Notes: generated by a model from the letters alone, not told the origin. DNA of 64,000 nt from Nonomuraea indica (GCF_002850745.1 NZ_KZ559480.1:115842-179841); one strand, 5' to 3'; shown: positions 7,744 to 16,106, counted from the stretch's first letter. Numbers and translations: made by a program.

Positions 7744-9326
7744 GGGACGAGGCCGTACGGTTCCGGGATCTGCAGGCGCTCCCCACGCTCAACAGCGCGC
7801 GACTCGTCGGCGGCGGCGCCGGCCTGGACACCGTCGTCCGCGAGGTCGAGATCGTCGAGCCGGAGGCCGTCATGACCGCGGAACTGCCGCCCGCGGCGCT
7901 GATCGTCCTGCCGTTCGGGGACACCGACGGTCCCATCCACCAGGAGCACCTGCTCGATCTCATGCTCCGCCGCGCGCACCTCGCCAAGGTCTGTGCGATC
8001 ATCGTCACCGGACATCACAGCGAGATCGCCACCGCCACCCGCCGGCTGGCCGACAAGTTCGCCATTCCCACCCTGGTGGCGCCCGACCGGCTGCCGGCGC
8101 TGCCCCTCGCGGTGCACCTGCGAACCGTCGTGCACGAGCCCCGGGTCGAGCGGAGCCGCATCCTGCACGCGCTGACATCCCGGCTGCGCACGCACGGCGA
8201 GAAACTCGACCAGATCGTGACCTGCCTGGCGACGACCCTCGACGCGGCAGCGACGGCGTGCACGGCCCAGGGAGCCGTCCTCAGCGGGGGCGAACCCGCC
8301 ACCCCCGTACCGGACATCGTCTCCAGCCGTACGCTGTGCTCGTTCAAGACCGGCGACACGAGCATCGCGGTCCTCCCGGTCTCCGGGCTCGCGGGCTCGG
8401 CGGCCCTGTGGGTCGCCGTCGAGCGCGCCGGCGCCGGCGCCCTCTGGCGAGGAACCGCGGAGCTGTGCCTGTCGGTGGCGCACGGACCGCTGCTCGCCTG
8501 GCTGGCGCGCGAGCAACTCACGGCCGAGCGCGACGCCCGGCTGCGGGGCACCCTGCTGGCAGAGATCCTCGAACACGGGGGCGCGGTCACCAGCGCCGTC
8601 GCCGAACAGGCGGCCATGGCCGGCTGGGAGCTCGCCGGCTGGCATGTCGGACTGCACTTCCGCCTGAGCCACAGCGCGGGCCTGTCCACCTTCACGGTCG
8701 ACACCCTGGCCCGCGAGCTGGCCGCCGCGCAGCTCTTCCCCGGTCCGCTCGTCGAACGCGCCGACGGCTGGTCCACCTGGATCACCAGCCCGCAGGCGGT
8801 GCCCGCCGACCACGCCCACAAGGTGGCCGGAAAGCTGACCCGGGCGTTGAAAGCCTTCCGCGACCGCAGGAGCGGCGTGACGGTGGCCGCAGGAGTGGGA
8901 TCGCCGCAGCGGGACGCCAGCGGGATCGCCACGACCCTGGCCGAAGCTCGCCAGGCCGCCGTCATCGCCGCCTCGTCCGGGGACGGCATGGCGGTGCGGG
9001 TGGTGCAGGACCTGGGCGCGTCACGGCTGCTGCTCGGCTGGTACTCCTCCAGCGCCTTCCGCGACTACGCCGGCCAGATCCTGCGCCCGCTGCTGGATAC
9101 CAGGGACAAGGACCTGATCGCGACGCTGGAGGCGTACCTGGACCGCTCCTGCTCGGCGATGCAGACCGGCCGGGTCCTGGGCATCCACCGGAACACCGTC
9201 TCCCAGCGGATGGCCAGAGCGGAGAAGCTCCTCGGCCTGTCGCTGAGCCAGGCCGACACCCGGCTCGCCGTACAGCTCGCGCTACGTGCGCTGCGAACCA
9301 GCGATCTGCCGACCCGCACCCGCTGA
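7740..9326 (+). CDS. PucR-family transcriptional regulator
   Basis: The 528-aa protein has an N-terminal purine-catabolism PucR domain (about residues 10-130, including the EIVEPEAVMTAELPP stretch) and a C-terminal PucR HTH near residues 475-499 (GRVLGIHRNTVSQRMARAEKLLG). PucR regulators control purine, allantoin and related ring-compound catabolism. Its ATG overlaps the stop of DUF917 copy 2 (ATGA), and the pair is divergent to the permease/hydantoinase operon, so it most likely controls that locus through the shared promoter. Confidence 0.9.
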   Translation: MRDEAVRFRDLQALPTLNSARLVGGGAGLDTVVREVEIVEPEAVMTAELPPAALIVLPFGDTDGPIHQEHLLDLMLRRAHLAKVCAIIVTGHHSEIATATRRLADKFAIPTLVAPDRLPALPLAVHLRTVVHEPRVERSRILHALTSRLRTHGEKLDQIVTCLATTLDAAATACTAQGAVLSGGEPATPVPDIVSSRTLCSFKTGDTSIAVLPVSGLAGSAALWVAVERAGAGALWRGTAELCLSVAHGPLLAWLAREQLTAERDARLRGTLLAEILEHGGAVTSAVAEQAAMAGWELAGWHVGLHFRLSHSAGLSTFTVDTLARELAAAQLFPGPLVERADGWSTWITSPQAVPADHAHKVAGKLTRALKAFRDRRSGVTVAAGVGSPQRDASGIATTLAEARQAAVIAASSGDGMAVRVVQDLGASRLLLGWYSSSAFRDYAGQILRPLLDTRDKDLIATLEAYLDRSCSAMQTGRVLGIHRNTVSQRMARAEKLLGLSLSQADTRLAVQLALRALRTSDLPTRTR

Positions 9327-9679
9327 CACCGGCACCGGCACCGGCGCCGGGAACACACCAGCAGAGGCATCGGCCACCCTGGCGGCGAGAGCCCGGCCCT
9401 GCCGCCGTGAGGCGGGCCGCGGGGGGCCGTATCGCAAGGTGCAGCGGCTGCGTCGGCGAGTTCGGCGTGGCCGACGTGCGCGCCGACGTCGTCGCCGTGG
9501 GCCACCTCTCGCACCGCCTCCAGCAGCCCGGGGAAGCGCACGACCAGATCATCGCGGCGCGACTCGACGAAGCAGCGGGTGCCTTCCTGGCAGGTCCGGG
9601 TCAGCCCGGCATCGTGCAGCACGCTGCTCGGGGGCGGTCGGTCATGTCCTCACGGTAGGCGATCGGCACCGGCCGGGTG
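9327..9679. other. Non-coding gap between convergent pucR and the serine hydrolase gene
   Basis: No intact gene is supported in these 353 bases. The left edge has short CACCGG repeats just past the pucR stop. The minus strand has a protein-like open stretch between about 9430 and 9622 (RRDDLVVRFPGLLEAVREVA), but it lacks a convincing start and continues into the antisense of pucR. It could be a decayed gene fragment that I cannot name. Confidence 0.3.
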
Positions 9680-11011
9680 TCAGGCGACCTTGGGTGTGGC
9701 CCGGACGCCGAGGTGGATGTACGGCGTGCCGTCGGGGAGCCGGTAGAAGACGACCGGCAGCCAGTCGGGCCGGCCGTCGGGGCGGCCGACGAAGGTGGCG
9801 TCGTCGACCGCGACGAGGTCGACGTCCAGCCGCGGCTGCCGGTCGGCCAGCGCGCCGGTGGGCTCGACGTGCAGCGTGAGCCGGCCGTCGCGGGCCGTCA
9901 GCTGCAGGCGCGCGCCCGTCCGCTCGTAGACGCCGGCGTGCCGTTCGACGTCCGTCTCGTACGGCTCGGCCGGCGGGCCCAGCTTCGGCGGCACGGCCAG
10001 GCCGAGCAGCTCGCCGAACAGCTCGGTGGCGAGGGCGTGCTGGAAGGCGGCGGTGTGGCCGCCGTTGGCCAGGACGCACACGGCCGTCGCGGTGTCGGGG
10101 ATCGCCCACAGCATGGCCGCCTGGCCGATGGTGTTGCCGCCGTGGGAGATGACGCGGTGGCCCTGCCACTCGTCGAGGATCCAGCCGATGCCCCACTGCC
10201 TGCCCATGGTGTGCGGGTTGGGGATGTCGACCTGCGGCTCCCACAGGGCCCGCGGCCGGGCGAGCAGCAGACCGTCGGCGTCGAAGTGGGCGCGGGCGAA
10301 GGCGACGACATCGGCGGCGCGGGCGCTGACCAGCCCCGCGGGGCCGCAGGAGCGCATCAGGCCCCACATCGGGGCGGGCGCGCCGTCCAGGTGGCCCATG
10401 GCGGCGCGGAAGCGCAGCACGTCCTCGGGCAGGGTCCAGGTGTGGGTGAGGCCGAGCGGCTCGATGATCTGCTCGCGCAGCGCGGCGTCCCACACCGTGC
10501 CGGTCAGCCGTTCGACGACGCGGCCGGCGACGATGAAGCCGGAGTTGCAGTAGGACTGGGTGGCGCCGAGCGGGTGGTTCTGGGGGAGGTCGGCGCAGGC
10601 GGCGACGTACCTCTCGACGCAGTCGTCGCCGCGGCCGGTGTCGAGGAACAGGTCACCGTCGAGGCCGGAGGTGTGCGAGAGCAGGTGCCTGATGGTGACG
10701 GCCTCGGTCACCTCGGGGTCGGCGACCTTGAACTCGGGCAGGACTCGCGAGACCGGGGTGTCGAGGGTCAGCTCGCCCCGCTCGGCGAGGAGCATGATCT
10801 GGGTGGCGGTCCACACCTTGGTGATCGAGCCGATCTGGAACAGCGAGTCGGTGGTGGCGGGCACCCCGGTGGCCACGTTGAGCACCCCCGCGGCGAACTC
10901 GTGGATCTCTCCCTCGTACAGGAAGGCCAGGCTCGTGCCGGGGACCTCGTACTCGGTGGCCAGTTCGGCGAGCCGGGCGTGCCAGCGGCCCGGGTCCACT
11001 GCTGCGGTCAC
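9680..11011 (-). CDS. Serine hydrolase, class C beta-lactamase/esterase fold
   Basis: The 443-aa protein carries the beta-lactamase-related motifs S62-I-T-K65 (nucleophile SxxK) and Y154-C-N156 (YxN), plus a late HGGNT in place of KTG. This pattern fits D-aminopeptidases, esterases and class C-like proteins better than a true antibiotic beta-lactamase. There is no signal peptide, so it is probably cytoplasmic. The C-terminal 100 residues form a lipocalin-like add-on (DUF3471-like in position). GTG at 11011 is chosen for AAAGGA 8 nt upstream. It stands alone; the next gene is 124 bp away on the same strand. Confidence 0.85.
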   Translation of the reverse strand: MTAAVDPGRWHARLAELATEYEVPGTSLAFLYEGEIHEFAAGVLNVATGVPATTDSLFQIGSITKVWTATQIMLLAERGELTLDTPVSRVLPEFKVADPEVTEAVTIRHLLSHTSGLDGDLFLDTGRGDDCVERYVAACADLPQNHPLGATQSYCNSGFIVAGRVVERLTGTVWDAALREQIIEPLGLTHTWTLPEDVLRFRAAMGHLDGAPAPMWGLMRSCGPAGLVSARAADVVAFARAHFDADGLLLARPRALWEPQVDIPNPHTMGRQWGIGWILDEWQGHRVISHGGNTIGQAAMLWAIPDTATAVCVLANGGHTAAFQHALATELFGELLGLAVPPKLGPPAEPYETDVERHAGVYERTGARLQLTARDGRLTLHVEPTGALADRQPRLDVDLVAVDDATFVGRPDGRPDWLPVVFYRLPDGTPYIHLGVRATPKVA

Positions 11012-11135
11012 GGGTGGGTCCTTTCGTCGGTGGCGTGCCTTCCGACGGTAGGGGGCCTGCCGGGCGAAGGTAAGGGGCCTGCCGGGCGGTTCGCTCCGTC
11101 CGGGGCGACACGTCGGAACCCGTGAGGTCCGGACT

Positions 11136-11681
11136 TCAGGAGGGCCTATGCCGCTGGTAGTGGCGGGCGACGCGGGCGCGGTTGCCGCAGCGGGTGGCCG
11201 AGCACCAGCGGCGCCGCGGGTGGGCGGGCAGGAACAGCAGCACGCAGTCGCCGGCCGCGCACTGGCGGACGGTGGTGACGGCCGGGTCGGCCAGCAGCGC
11301 GGCGGCGGCCTCGGCGAGCCAGGCCGCCAGGCGTGGCCCGGCCGGACCGGCGCGCCGGCGGGTGGCGGTGACCGCGTCGCCGTTCCAGGCCAGCTCGGTG
11401 ACGGCCGGGGCGGCGCGCTGCGCCTCGTTGAGCGCCGCGAGGGCGGCTTCGGGTGGCCGTCGGCCGTGGCGGGCGTGCTCCAGGGCGGTGGCCGTGTGCT
11501 CGCGTACGGCACGCACGGCGGCCAGGTCGGCATCGGTGAGCTCGCCGAACTCCTCGGGCAGCCGGTCCGACTGGAGCTCCAGCCAGGCGCGCAGGTCGCC
11601 GGGGGTGGCGAGCAGATCGCCCGTGGCCGGACGGGTGTTGACCAGGTCCAGCGGCAGGAGCTCCCCGGTGAGTGGCCTCAT
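11136..11681 (-). CDS. CGNR zinc-finger/ABATE-domain regulator 1
   Basis: The 181-aa protein has the N-terminal ABATE-type domain (LDLVNTRP motif) and a C-terminal CGNR treble-clef finger: C-AAGD-C, then C-SATR-CGNR. Such proteins are thought to bind DNA and sense stress or small molecules. It is divergent from an alpha/beta hydrolase across an 85-bp region packed with CATTAG hexamers, so autoregulation plus control of the hydrolase is likely. ATG 11681 is chosen over an upstream in-frame start at 11711 that would lie within the promoter. Confidence 0.88.
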   Translation of the reverse strand: MRPLTGELLPLDLVNTRPATGDLLATPGDLRAWLELQSDRLPEEFGELTDADLAAVRAVREHTATALEHARHGRRPPEAALAALNEAQRAAPAVTELAWNGDAVTATRRRAGPAGPRLAAWLAEAAAALLADPAVTTVRQCAAGDCVLLFLPAHPRRRWCSATRCGNRARVARHYQRHRPS

Positions 11682-11685
11682 GCTT

Positions 11686-11764
11686 CTAATGGTACGCCCC
11701 CGGGTTGACACATTAGATGATCGGCGGCTAGACCTAATGCATCAGATACCCGGAAAGGCATTAG
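11686..11764. promoter_or_regulatory. Divergent promoter with four CATTAG/CTAATG hexamers
   Basis: The hexamer CTAATG or its complement CATTAG occurs at 11686-11691, 11711-11716, 11734-11739 and 11759-11764. The orientation alternates and the start-to-start spacing is 23-25 bp, about two helical turns. A TTGACA at 11705-11710 and TAGACC at 11729-11734 (18-bp spacer) form a plausible plus-strand promoter for the hydrolase. The hexamers flank and overlap it, as expected for repressor sites; the CGNR protein encoded next door is the obvious candidate binder. Confidence 0.6.
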
Positions 11765-11766
11765 TC

Positions 11767-12642
11767 ATGACGTTCCCGTTCGTCACCCGGACCGCGCACC
11801 GTCACCTCGACGTCGACGGGGTCCGCGTCTTCTACCGCGAGTCGCTGCCCGAGCGGCCCGACGCCCCCGTGCTGCTGCTCCTGCACGGCTTCCCCTCGGC
11901 GTCGCACCAGTTCCGCCGCCTCATCGACGCACTCGGCGGCCACTACCGGTTGATCGCTCCCGACTATCCGGGGTTCGGGCACACCGAGGCGCCGGACGGG
12001 TTCACGTACTCCTTCGACGGGCTCGCCGACGTGGTCGAGGGGTTCGTGGAGCGGCTCCGCCTGACGCGGTTCGTCATGTACGTCTTCGACTTCGGCGCGC
12101 CGGTCGGGTTCCGGCTCGCGACACGCCACCCCGAGTGGATCGCCGGCCTGGTCGTGCAGAACGGCAACGCCTACGAGGAGGGCCTGTCGGCGGGGGCCCG
12201 CGACTTCGTCGCGCTGCGCCCCGGCCAGGCGGGCGCCGAGGAGACGATCCGCGACCTGCTCACCCTGGAGGGGACCCGCGGCCAGTACGAGACCGGGGTC
12301 ACCGACCCCGAGCGGGTCGCCCCCGACGGCTGGACGCTGGACCAGCACTTCCTCGACCTGCCCGGACGCAAGGAGGCCCAGGTCGCCCTCGCCTTCGACT
12401 ACCACACCAACGTCGAGCGCTACGGCGAGTGGCAGGCGTGGCTGCGTGAGCACACCCCGCCCGCCCTCATCGTCTGGGGCGCCCGCGACCCGTTCTTCCC
12501 CGAGCCCGGCGCCCGCGCCTACCTGCGCGACCTGCCCGGGGCCGAACTCCACCTGTTCGAGACCGGCCACTTCGCACTGGAGGAGCACCTGCCGGAGATC
12601 GGCCCGCTCATCGCCGGTTTTCTCGACCGCGTCGCCACCTGA
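11767..12642 (+). CDS. Alpha/beta hydrolase (epoxide hydrolase/haloalkane dehalogenase type)
   Basis: In this 291-aa hydrolase the oxyanion region is HGFPSASHQF (residues 40-49) and the nucleophile position is D108 in VFDFGAP, which points to an Asp-nucleophile enzyme (epoxide hydrolase or dehalogenase) rather than a Ser esterase. The acid is Asp in WGARDPFF and the base is His in ETGHFALEEH. The start has GGAAAGG 8 nt upstream. It is divergent from the CGNR regulator and probably controlled by it. The natural substrate is not evident. Confidence 0.88.
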   Translation: MTFPFVTRTAHRHLDVDGVRVFYRESLPERPDAPVLLLLHGFPSASHQFRRLIDALGGHYRLIAPDYPGFGHTEAPDGFTYSFDGLADVVEGFVERLRLTRFVMYVFDFGAPVGFRLATRHPEWIAGLVVQNGNAYEEGLSAGARDFVALRPGQAGAEETIRDLLTLEGTRGQYETGVTDPERVAPDGWTLDQHFLDLPGRKEAQVALAFDYHTNVERYGEWQAWLREHTPPALIVWGARDPFFPEPGARAYLRDLPGAELHLFETGHFALEEHLPEIGPLIAGFLDRVAT

Positions 12643-12645
12643 CCG

Positions 12646-13197
12646 TCAGCCGCGGGGGAAGGCGACCACCCAGCGGCGCTGCCAGGGCGTCTCCACCGCC
12701 CGGGGGTGGTGGTGCGCCCGCGTCCAGGCGACGGCGTCGGCAGGGTCGAGCCCGGACAGGACCGCCAGGCAGGCGACCACGGTGCCGGTGCGTCCCACGC
12801 CGCCACCGCAGGCCACCTCGACGGCCTCACCGGCCCCGGCCCGCTCGTGCAGGGCGCCGATCCGCCGTATCGCCAGGTCACGGTCGCGGGGCAGCAGGAA
12901 GTCGGGCCAGTCGATCCACTCGTGCGGCCAGCGCAGTCCGTCCTCGTGGCGGCGGCGCAACCGGCCGGAGCCGAGATAGAGCCCGAAACCTGGGACCGCG
13001 CCGCCGGGCAGCGGGTTCCGCAGACCGCGGCCACGCACCCAGCGGCCGTCGGGCAACCGGATGGCTCCCTCCAGGGGAGGGCGACTCCCGGAACCCTCCG
13101 CCGGACCACCCGCCGGACCACCCGCCGGACCGTCCGCCGGGCCACTCCCCCGCCCACCGGCAGGGCCGTCCACCGAGCCGCTCATGGGATCGCTCAT
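12646..13197 (-). CDS. Protein-tyrosine/dual-specificity phosphatase-like protein
   Basis: The 183-aa protein has the cysteine phosphatase signature C130-GGGVG-R136 followed by TG, and a WPD loop (W97-P-D99), placing it in the PTP/DSP superfamily. The first 40 residues are a Gly/Pro-rich repeat made of about 12-bp DNA units, probably a disordered tail of variable length. ATG 13197 overlaps the stop of the upstream CGNR gene (ATGA). Its 3' end lies 3 bp from the converging hydrolase stop. The substrate is unknown. Confidence 0.85.
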   Translation of the reverse strand: MSDPMSGSVDGPAGGRGSGPADGPAGGPAGGPAEGSGSRPPLEGAIRLPDGRWVRGRGLRNPLPGGAVPGFGLYLGSGRLRRRHEDGLRWPHEWIDWPDFLLPRDRDLAIRRIGALHERAGAGEAVEVACGGGVGRTGTVVACLAVLSGLDPADAVAWTRAHHHPRAVETPWQRRWVVAFPRG

Positions 13198-13778
13198 CGG
13201 ACCGCGCTCCCCTCTCGGCGGCGGGCACGGTGCTCGGCGACGTTGCGGCGGTTGCCGCACAACTCCGGCGCGCAGTACGCGCGGCGGCCGCCCCGGCTGG
13301 GGTCGGCGAACACGCCCCGGCAGTCCGGAGCGGCGCAGCCGCGGAACCGGTCGTGGCCGAGGGCCCGGACGACCCCGAACAGCGCGATGCCGGCGAGCGC
13401 GGCCAGCTCGTCGGCGAGCGACGCGCCCGGGGCGGTGGGCACGTGCCACTGCCACCGGCCGTCACCGTCGCGACGCAGCACCGGGGCGAGACCGGCCCGG
13501 CGGGTCAGGACGGCCGCGCCCGCGACGGCCTGCTCCTCGGTCTCTGTCTCCATGATGCCGCGCACCTCCCGGCGCAGCAGGTGCACCTCGAACACGTCCT
13601 GCTCCGTGAGGCCGCCCGCCAGGGCGTCGGGCCGCAGGCCGTGCTCGGCGAGGAAGCCGGCCAGCGCCTCCGGACCGGTCAGGGCCTCGCCTCGGTGGGC
13701 CCGGACGGTCGGGGAGGTGTTGACCAGGTCGGTCGCCACCGCGGCCCCGGCCGCGTAGTCGGTTATGGGTATCAGCAC
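13194..13778 (-). CDS. CGNR zinc-finger/ABATE-domain regulator 2
   Basis: This 194-aa protein is a second CGNR member, distant from the one at 11136-11681. It has the DLVNTSP motif near the N-terminus and a finger of the form CAAPDC then CAPELCGNR. It is translationally coupled to the phosphatase gene downstream, so the pair may form a signalling unit. An inverted repeat (GTGTAA/TTACAC) lies immediately upstream of its ATG and could be its own operator. Confidence 0.88.
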   Translation of the reverse strand: MLIPITDYAAGAAVATDLVNTSPTVRAHRGEALTGPEALAGFLAEHGLRPDALAGGLTEQDVFEVHLLRREVRGIMETETEEQAVAGAAVLTRRAGLAPVLRRDGDGRWQWHVPTAPGASLADELAALAGIALFGVVRALGHDRFRGCAAPDCRGVFADPSRGGRRAYCAPELCGNRRNVAEHRARRREGSAVR

Positions 13779-13785
13779 CCGCCCA

Positions 13786-13820
13786 GTGTAACCGATATAA
13801 TCGCCATATAACCCTTACAC
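13786..13820. promoter_or_regulatory. Inverted repeat GTGTAA...TTACAC upstream of CGNR regulator 2
   Basis: Arms at 13786-13791 and 13815-13820 enclose an AT-rich core with two similar octamers (CGATATAA and CCATATAA). It begins 8 bp before the ATG of the minus-strand CGNR/phosphatase pair, so it probably overlaps the promoter or transcription start. Operator function is inferred. Confidence 0.4.
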
Positions 13821-13932
13821 GTCGGTCCAGAGCGGGCTCAGCACGTCGAGCAGCTCGTGCCGGCCGGTGGCGTGGTCGAATCCCTCGTACTCGGCGAAAC
13901 TCCGCCCCCACGATCGGCGAGCCCGCCGCCAC

Positions 13933-14985
13933 TCATTCGACCCTCCAGTCCTCCTCCCGTGGTGGATAGGCGAATGTCTGGGGACCGGCCCAGCCCTCCG
14001 CGACGATGTGGTAGTCGTGCGAGGCTTCGCTGGCGGGGTGGTGGGGGCCGACGTCGACCGTGTCGGCGATCGACCAGTCTCCGTTGACCTGCTGCTCGAT
14101 GACGTAGAGGAACTCGTTGAAGCCCAGGGAGGACGAGACGAACGTGTTGACGACGGTGAGAGAGCGCCGGCCCGCGGTCAGGGTCCGCGGGAGCTCGACG
14201 ACCTGGTCCCGCCACTTGTAGGTGCCGTCGCCGGGCAGCTCCCGCCACACCCCGGCCGGGGCCCCGTTCACGGTGATGGTGGCGTACTGCGAGGCGACGC
14301 CCACATCCAGGCGGCGGATCAGGCGTACGCCGGTGCTGGCCGGATCAACGGATACGGTGAACCGGCTCGACCCGCCGGGGCCGAACGCGCGGCCGTCGTC
14401 GCTGACGAGGTGACCGGGCCCCGCGGAGCCACCCAAACCGTCGGACGCGTCGCGTCGCGACGCAGCCCGCTGATCGATGACGACGCTCACGGCCAGCGCC
14501 GCCGCCAGCACGGCCAGCGCCGCGGACACGGCAGCCCGACGCCGGCCCCGGCCGAGGACGCCCGCCGGCGCCGCCTCGCCAGGCCCGGCCGTCCGCGCAG
14601 CAGGCGCCGCGCCGCCGGGAGTCACGATCCCGCGCTCCTCCTCCCTCCCGGCGGGCATCCGGGTGACGCGCAGGCGCTCCCACGCCCGTTCCCAGGCCGG
14701 AAGCTGATCCTCGGGCACCTGGCACGCTCGCAGGAAGGCCACCATCAGCGCCTTCCTCGGAAAGCGCCGACCGGCCAGCATGTCCGCGCACGTCGCCCGC
14801 GGCAGGCGGGTCCCGCCCGCCCTGTCCGCCCGCAGCTGCAGCTCCCGCAGTGACGTGTCGGCCCGCGCGAACTGCTCGGCCAGCAGCCTCACCAGATCCT
14901 CGTGACAGGTCACGGACTCCACCGGGGACGGGGACGCCTGCCTGACGGCCCGGGCATCCTCGTCGCCGTCCGGATGCTCGCTCAT
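13933..14985 (-). CDS. HTH-domain protein with single transmembrane helix and extracytoplasmic domain
   Basis: The 350-aa protein begins with an actinomycete-type HTH region (about residues 20-90; SLRELQLRADRAG, TCADMLAGRRFPRK). This is followed by an Ala/Pro-rich linker, one TM helix (AAVSAALAVLAAALAVSVVI) and a C-terminal outer domain of about 170 residues. The arrangement resembles the many HTH-TM proteins of Streptomyces relatives that link outside sensing to transcription or scaffolding. The ATG at 14985 is chosen; a start at 15027 is possible but less conserved in character. It stands alone. Function unknown. Confidence 0.75.
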   Translation of the reverse strand: MSEHPDGDEDARAVRQASPSPVESVTCHEDLVRLLAEQFARADTSLRELQLRADRAGGTRLPRATCADMLAGRRFPRKALMVAFLRACQVPEDQLPAWERAWERLRVTRMPAGREEERGIVTPGGAAPAARTAGPGEAAPAGVLGRGRRRAAVSAALAVLAAALAVSVVIDQRAASRRDASDGLGGSAGPGHLVSDDGRAFGPGGSSRFTVSVDPASTGVRLIRRLDVGVASQYATITVNGAPAGVWRELPGDGTYKWRDQVVELPRTLTAGRRSLTVVNTFVSSSLGFNEFLYVIEQQVNGDWSIADTVDVGPHHPASEASHDYHIVAEGWAGPQTFAYPPREEDWRVE

Positions 14986-15240
14986 CGCCTCAGTCCTCGC
15001 CCTTCCGCGCGGGCCGTCGCAGCTCACCGGCCCGTAGTTGACCGAAAGTTTACAAGTGACTACGCACAGTGTCCAAGACGTGTCGGCGCCGGCGGCCTGC
15101 CGTCCGGGGCTGGCCGACGGATGGCTCGTCTTCGGACGAGTCCGTCCGCGGCCCTGTTGGACACCGCGTACCCACGGCTTCGCTGACTCTCAGGGCGGCG
15201 AACCCGCCGCCCCTGTCGAAGCAGAAAGGCAACCATCACC

Positions 15241-15672
15241 ATGGTGATCCGCAAGCACGCGGCCGGCGCGCTGCTCACCGCGGCCCTGTCCAGCGTCATC
15301 TGGGCAGCCCCCGCCCCCGAGGCCACCGCGGCGACCGCCCCGGCGGCCGCGGCGGCCGAGGAATGCGGGGTCCGCGCCGACGGCAGGCTCTACTGCCGCA
15401 ACACCCCCAACGTCACCCTGTCCTACGACGCCTCCTACCAGACCGCCGAGACCGGCGTGCTGACGAGCAGCTTCAGCTGGTTCCAGTGCTGGGTCGAGGG
15501 CGGCCCGCACGCCGGCGGCAACAACATCTGGTACCTCGCCGCCGGTGACGAGGCGGTGCCGCCCTACCGCGGCTGGGGCTTCCTGCCCGCCGTTCATGTG
15601 TCCACCCCCCATGACCCCGCGCCGGGACTGCGCGAGTGCACCTCCGCCGACTACGAACTCATCGGACCGTGA
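15241..15672 (+). CDS. Small secreted Cys-containing protein A
   Basis: The 143-aa protein has a Sec signal peptide (positive MVIRKH, hydrophobic core, Ala-rich region ending near residue 38). The mature part of about 100 residues has four Cys (CGV, LYC, WFQCW and REC). It is followed by a paralogue sharing the pattern CGV..GRL.C..WF.CW..G..H.GGN..WY. AAAGG lies 11 nt before ATG. No family is recognised; it could be an extracellular structural or inhibitory protein. Confidence 0.75.
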   Translation: MVIRKHAAGALLTAALSSVIWAAPAPEATAATAPAAAAAEECGVRADGRLYCRNTPNVTLSYDASYQTAETGVLTSSFSWFQCWVEGGPHAGGNNIWYLAAGDEAVPPYRGWGFLPAVHVSTPHDPAPGLRECTSADYELIGP

Positions 15673-15722
15673 CCCCCCGATCCGCATCCCCGACAACCGC
15701 AGCACCGAACGAGGCACCACAC

Positions 15723-16106
15723 ATGAACAAGCACCGAGCCATCTCCACGACCATCGTCGCCGCGGCATTCGCGCTGCTCGGGGTCGCCCCAGCCACCGCC
15801 TCCGCCGCCTCCGCCGCCGCCTGCGGAGTCGATCCGCACGACGGAAGGCTGCACTGCAGCAACGAAGCCGGCGGCCTCCCCGTGTTCCACGAGCCCCGGC
15901 CCGTCGACGCGGTGGACTACCTCGACACCACGGAAAGCTGGTTCACCTGCTGGACACCGGGAGAACTCCACCCGGGCGGCAACACCACCTGGTACGGAAC
16001 CGTCGGCGACAGGTTCGGCAACTTCGGGTACGTACCCGCATCCGTGGTGCACACGACCAGCGCCTTCGACGCCGACCCCAGCAGGTACGGCCTGCGCAGA
16101 TGCTGA
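15723..16106 (+). CDS. Small secreted Cys-containing protein B (paralogue of A)
   Basis: The 127-aa protein has a Sec signal (MNKHRAISTTIVAAAFALLG..., cleavage near ASAASA) and four Cys in the same places as its upstream neighbour: CGVDPHDGRLHC, WFTCW and LRRC. The two genes are 50 bp apart and probably co-transcribed, ending at the strong hairpin at 16155-16193. The tandem arrangement suggests local duplication and divergence. Function unknown. Confidence 0.78.
   Translation: MNKHRAISTTIVAAAFALLGVAPATASAASAAACGVDPHDGRLHCSNEAGGLPVFHEPRPVDAVDYLDTTESWFTCWTPGELHPGGNTTWYGTVGDRFGNFGYVPASVVHTTSAFDADPSRYGLRRC

Noticed and set aside
9680..11011. Antibiotic-resistance beta-lactamase
   Set aside because: No signal peptide, HGG in place of KTG and a C-terminal extra domain; closer to intracellular esterase/peptidase relatives.
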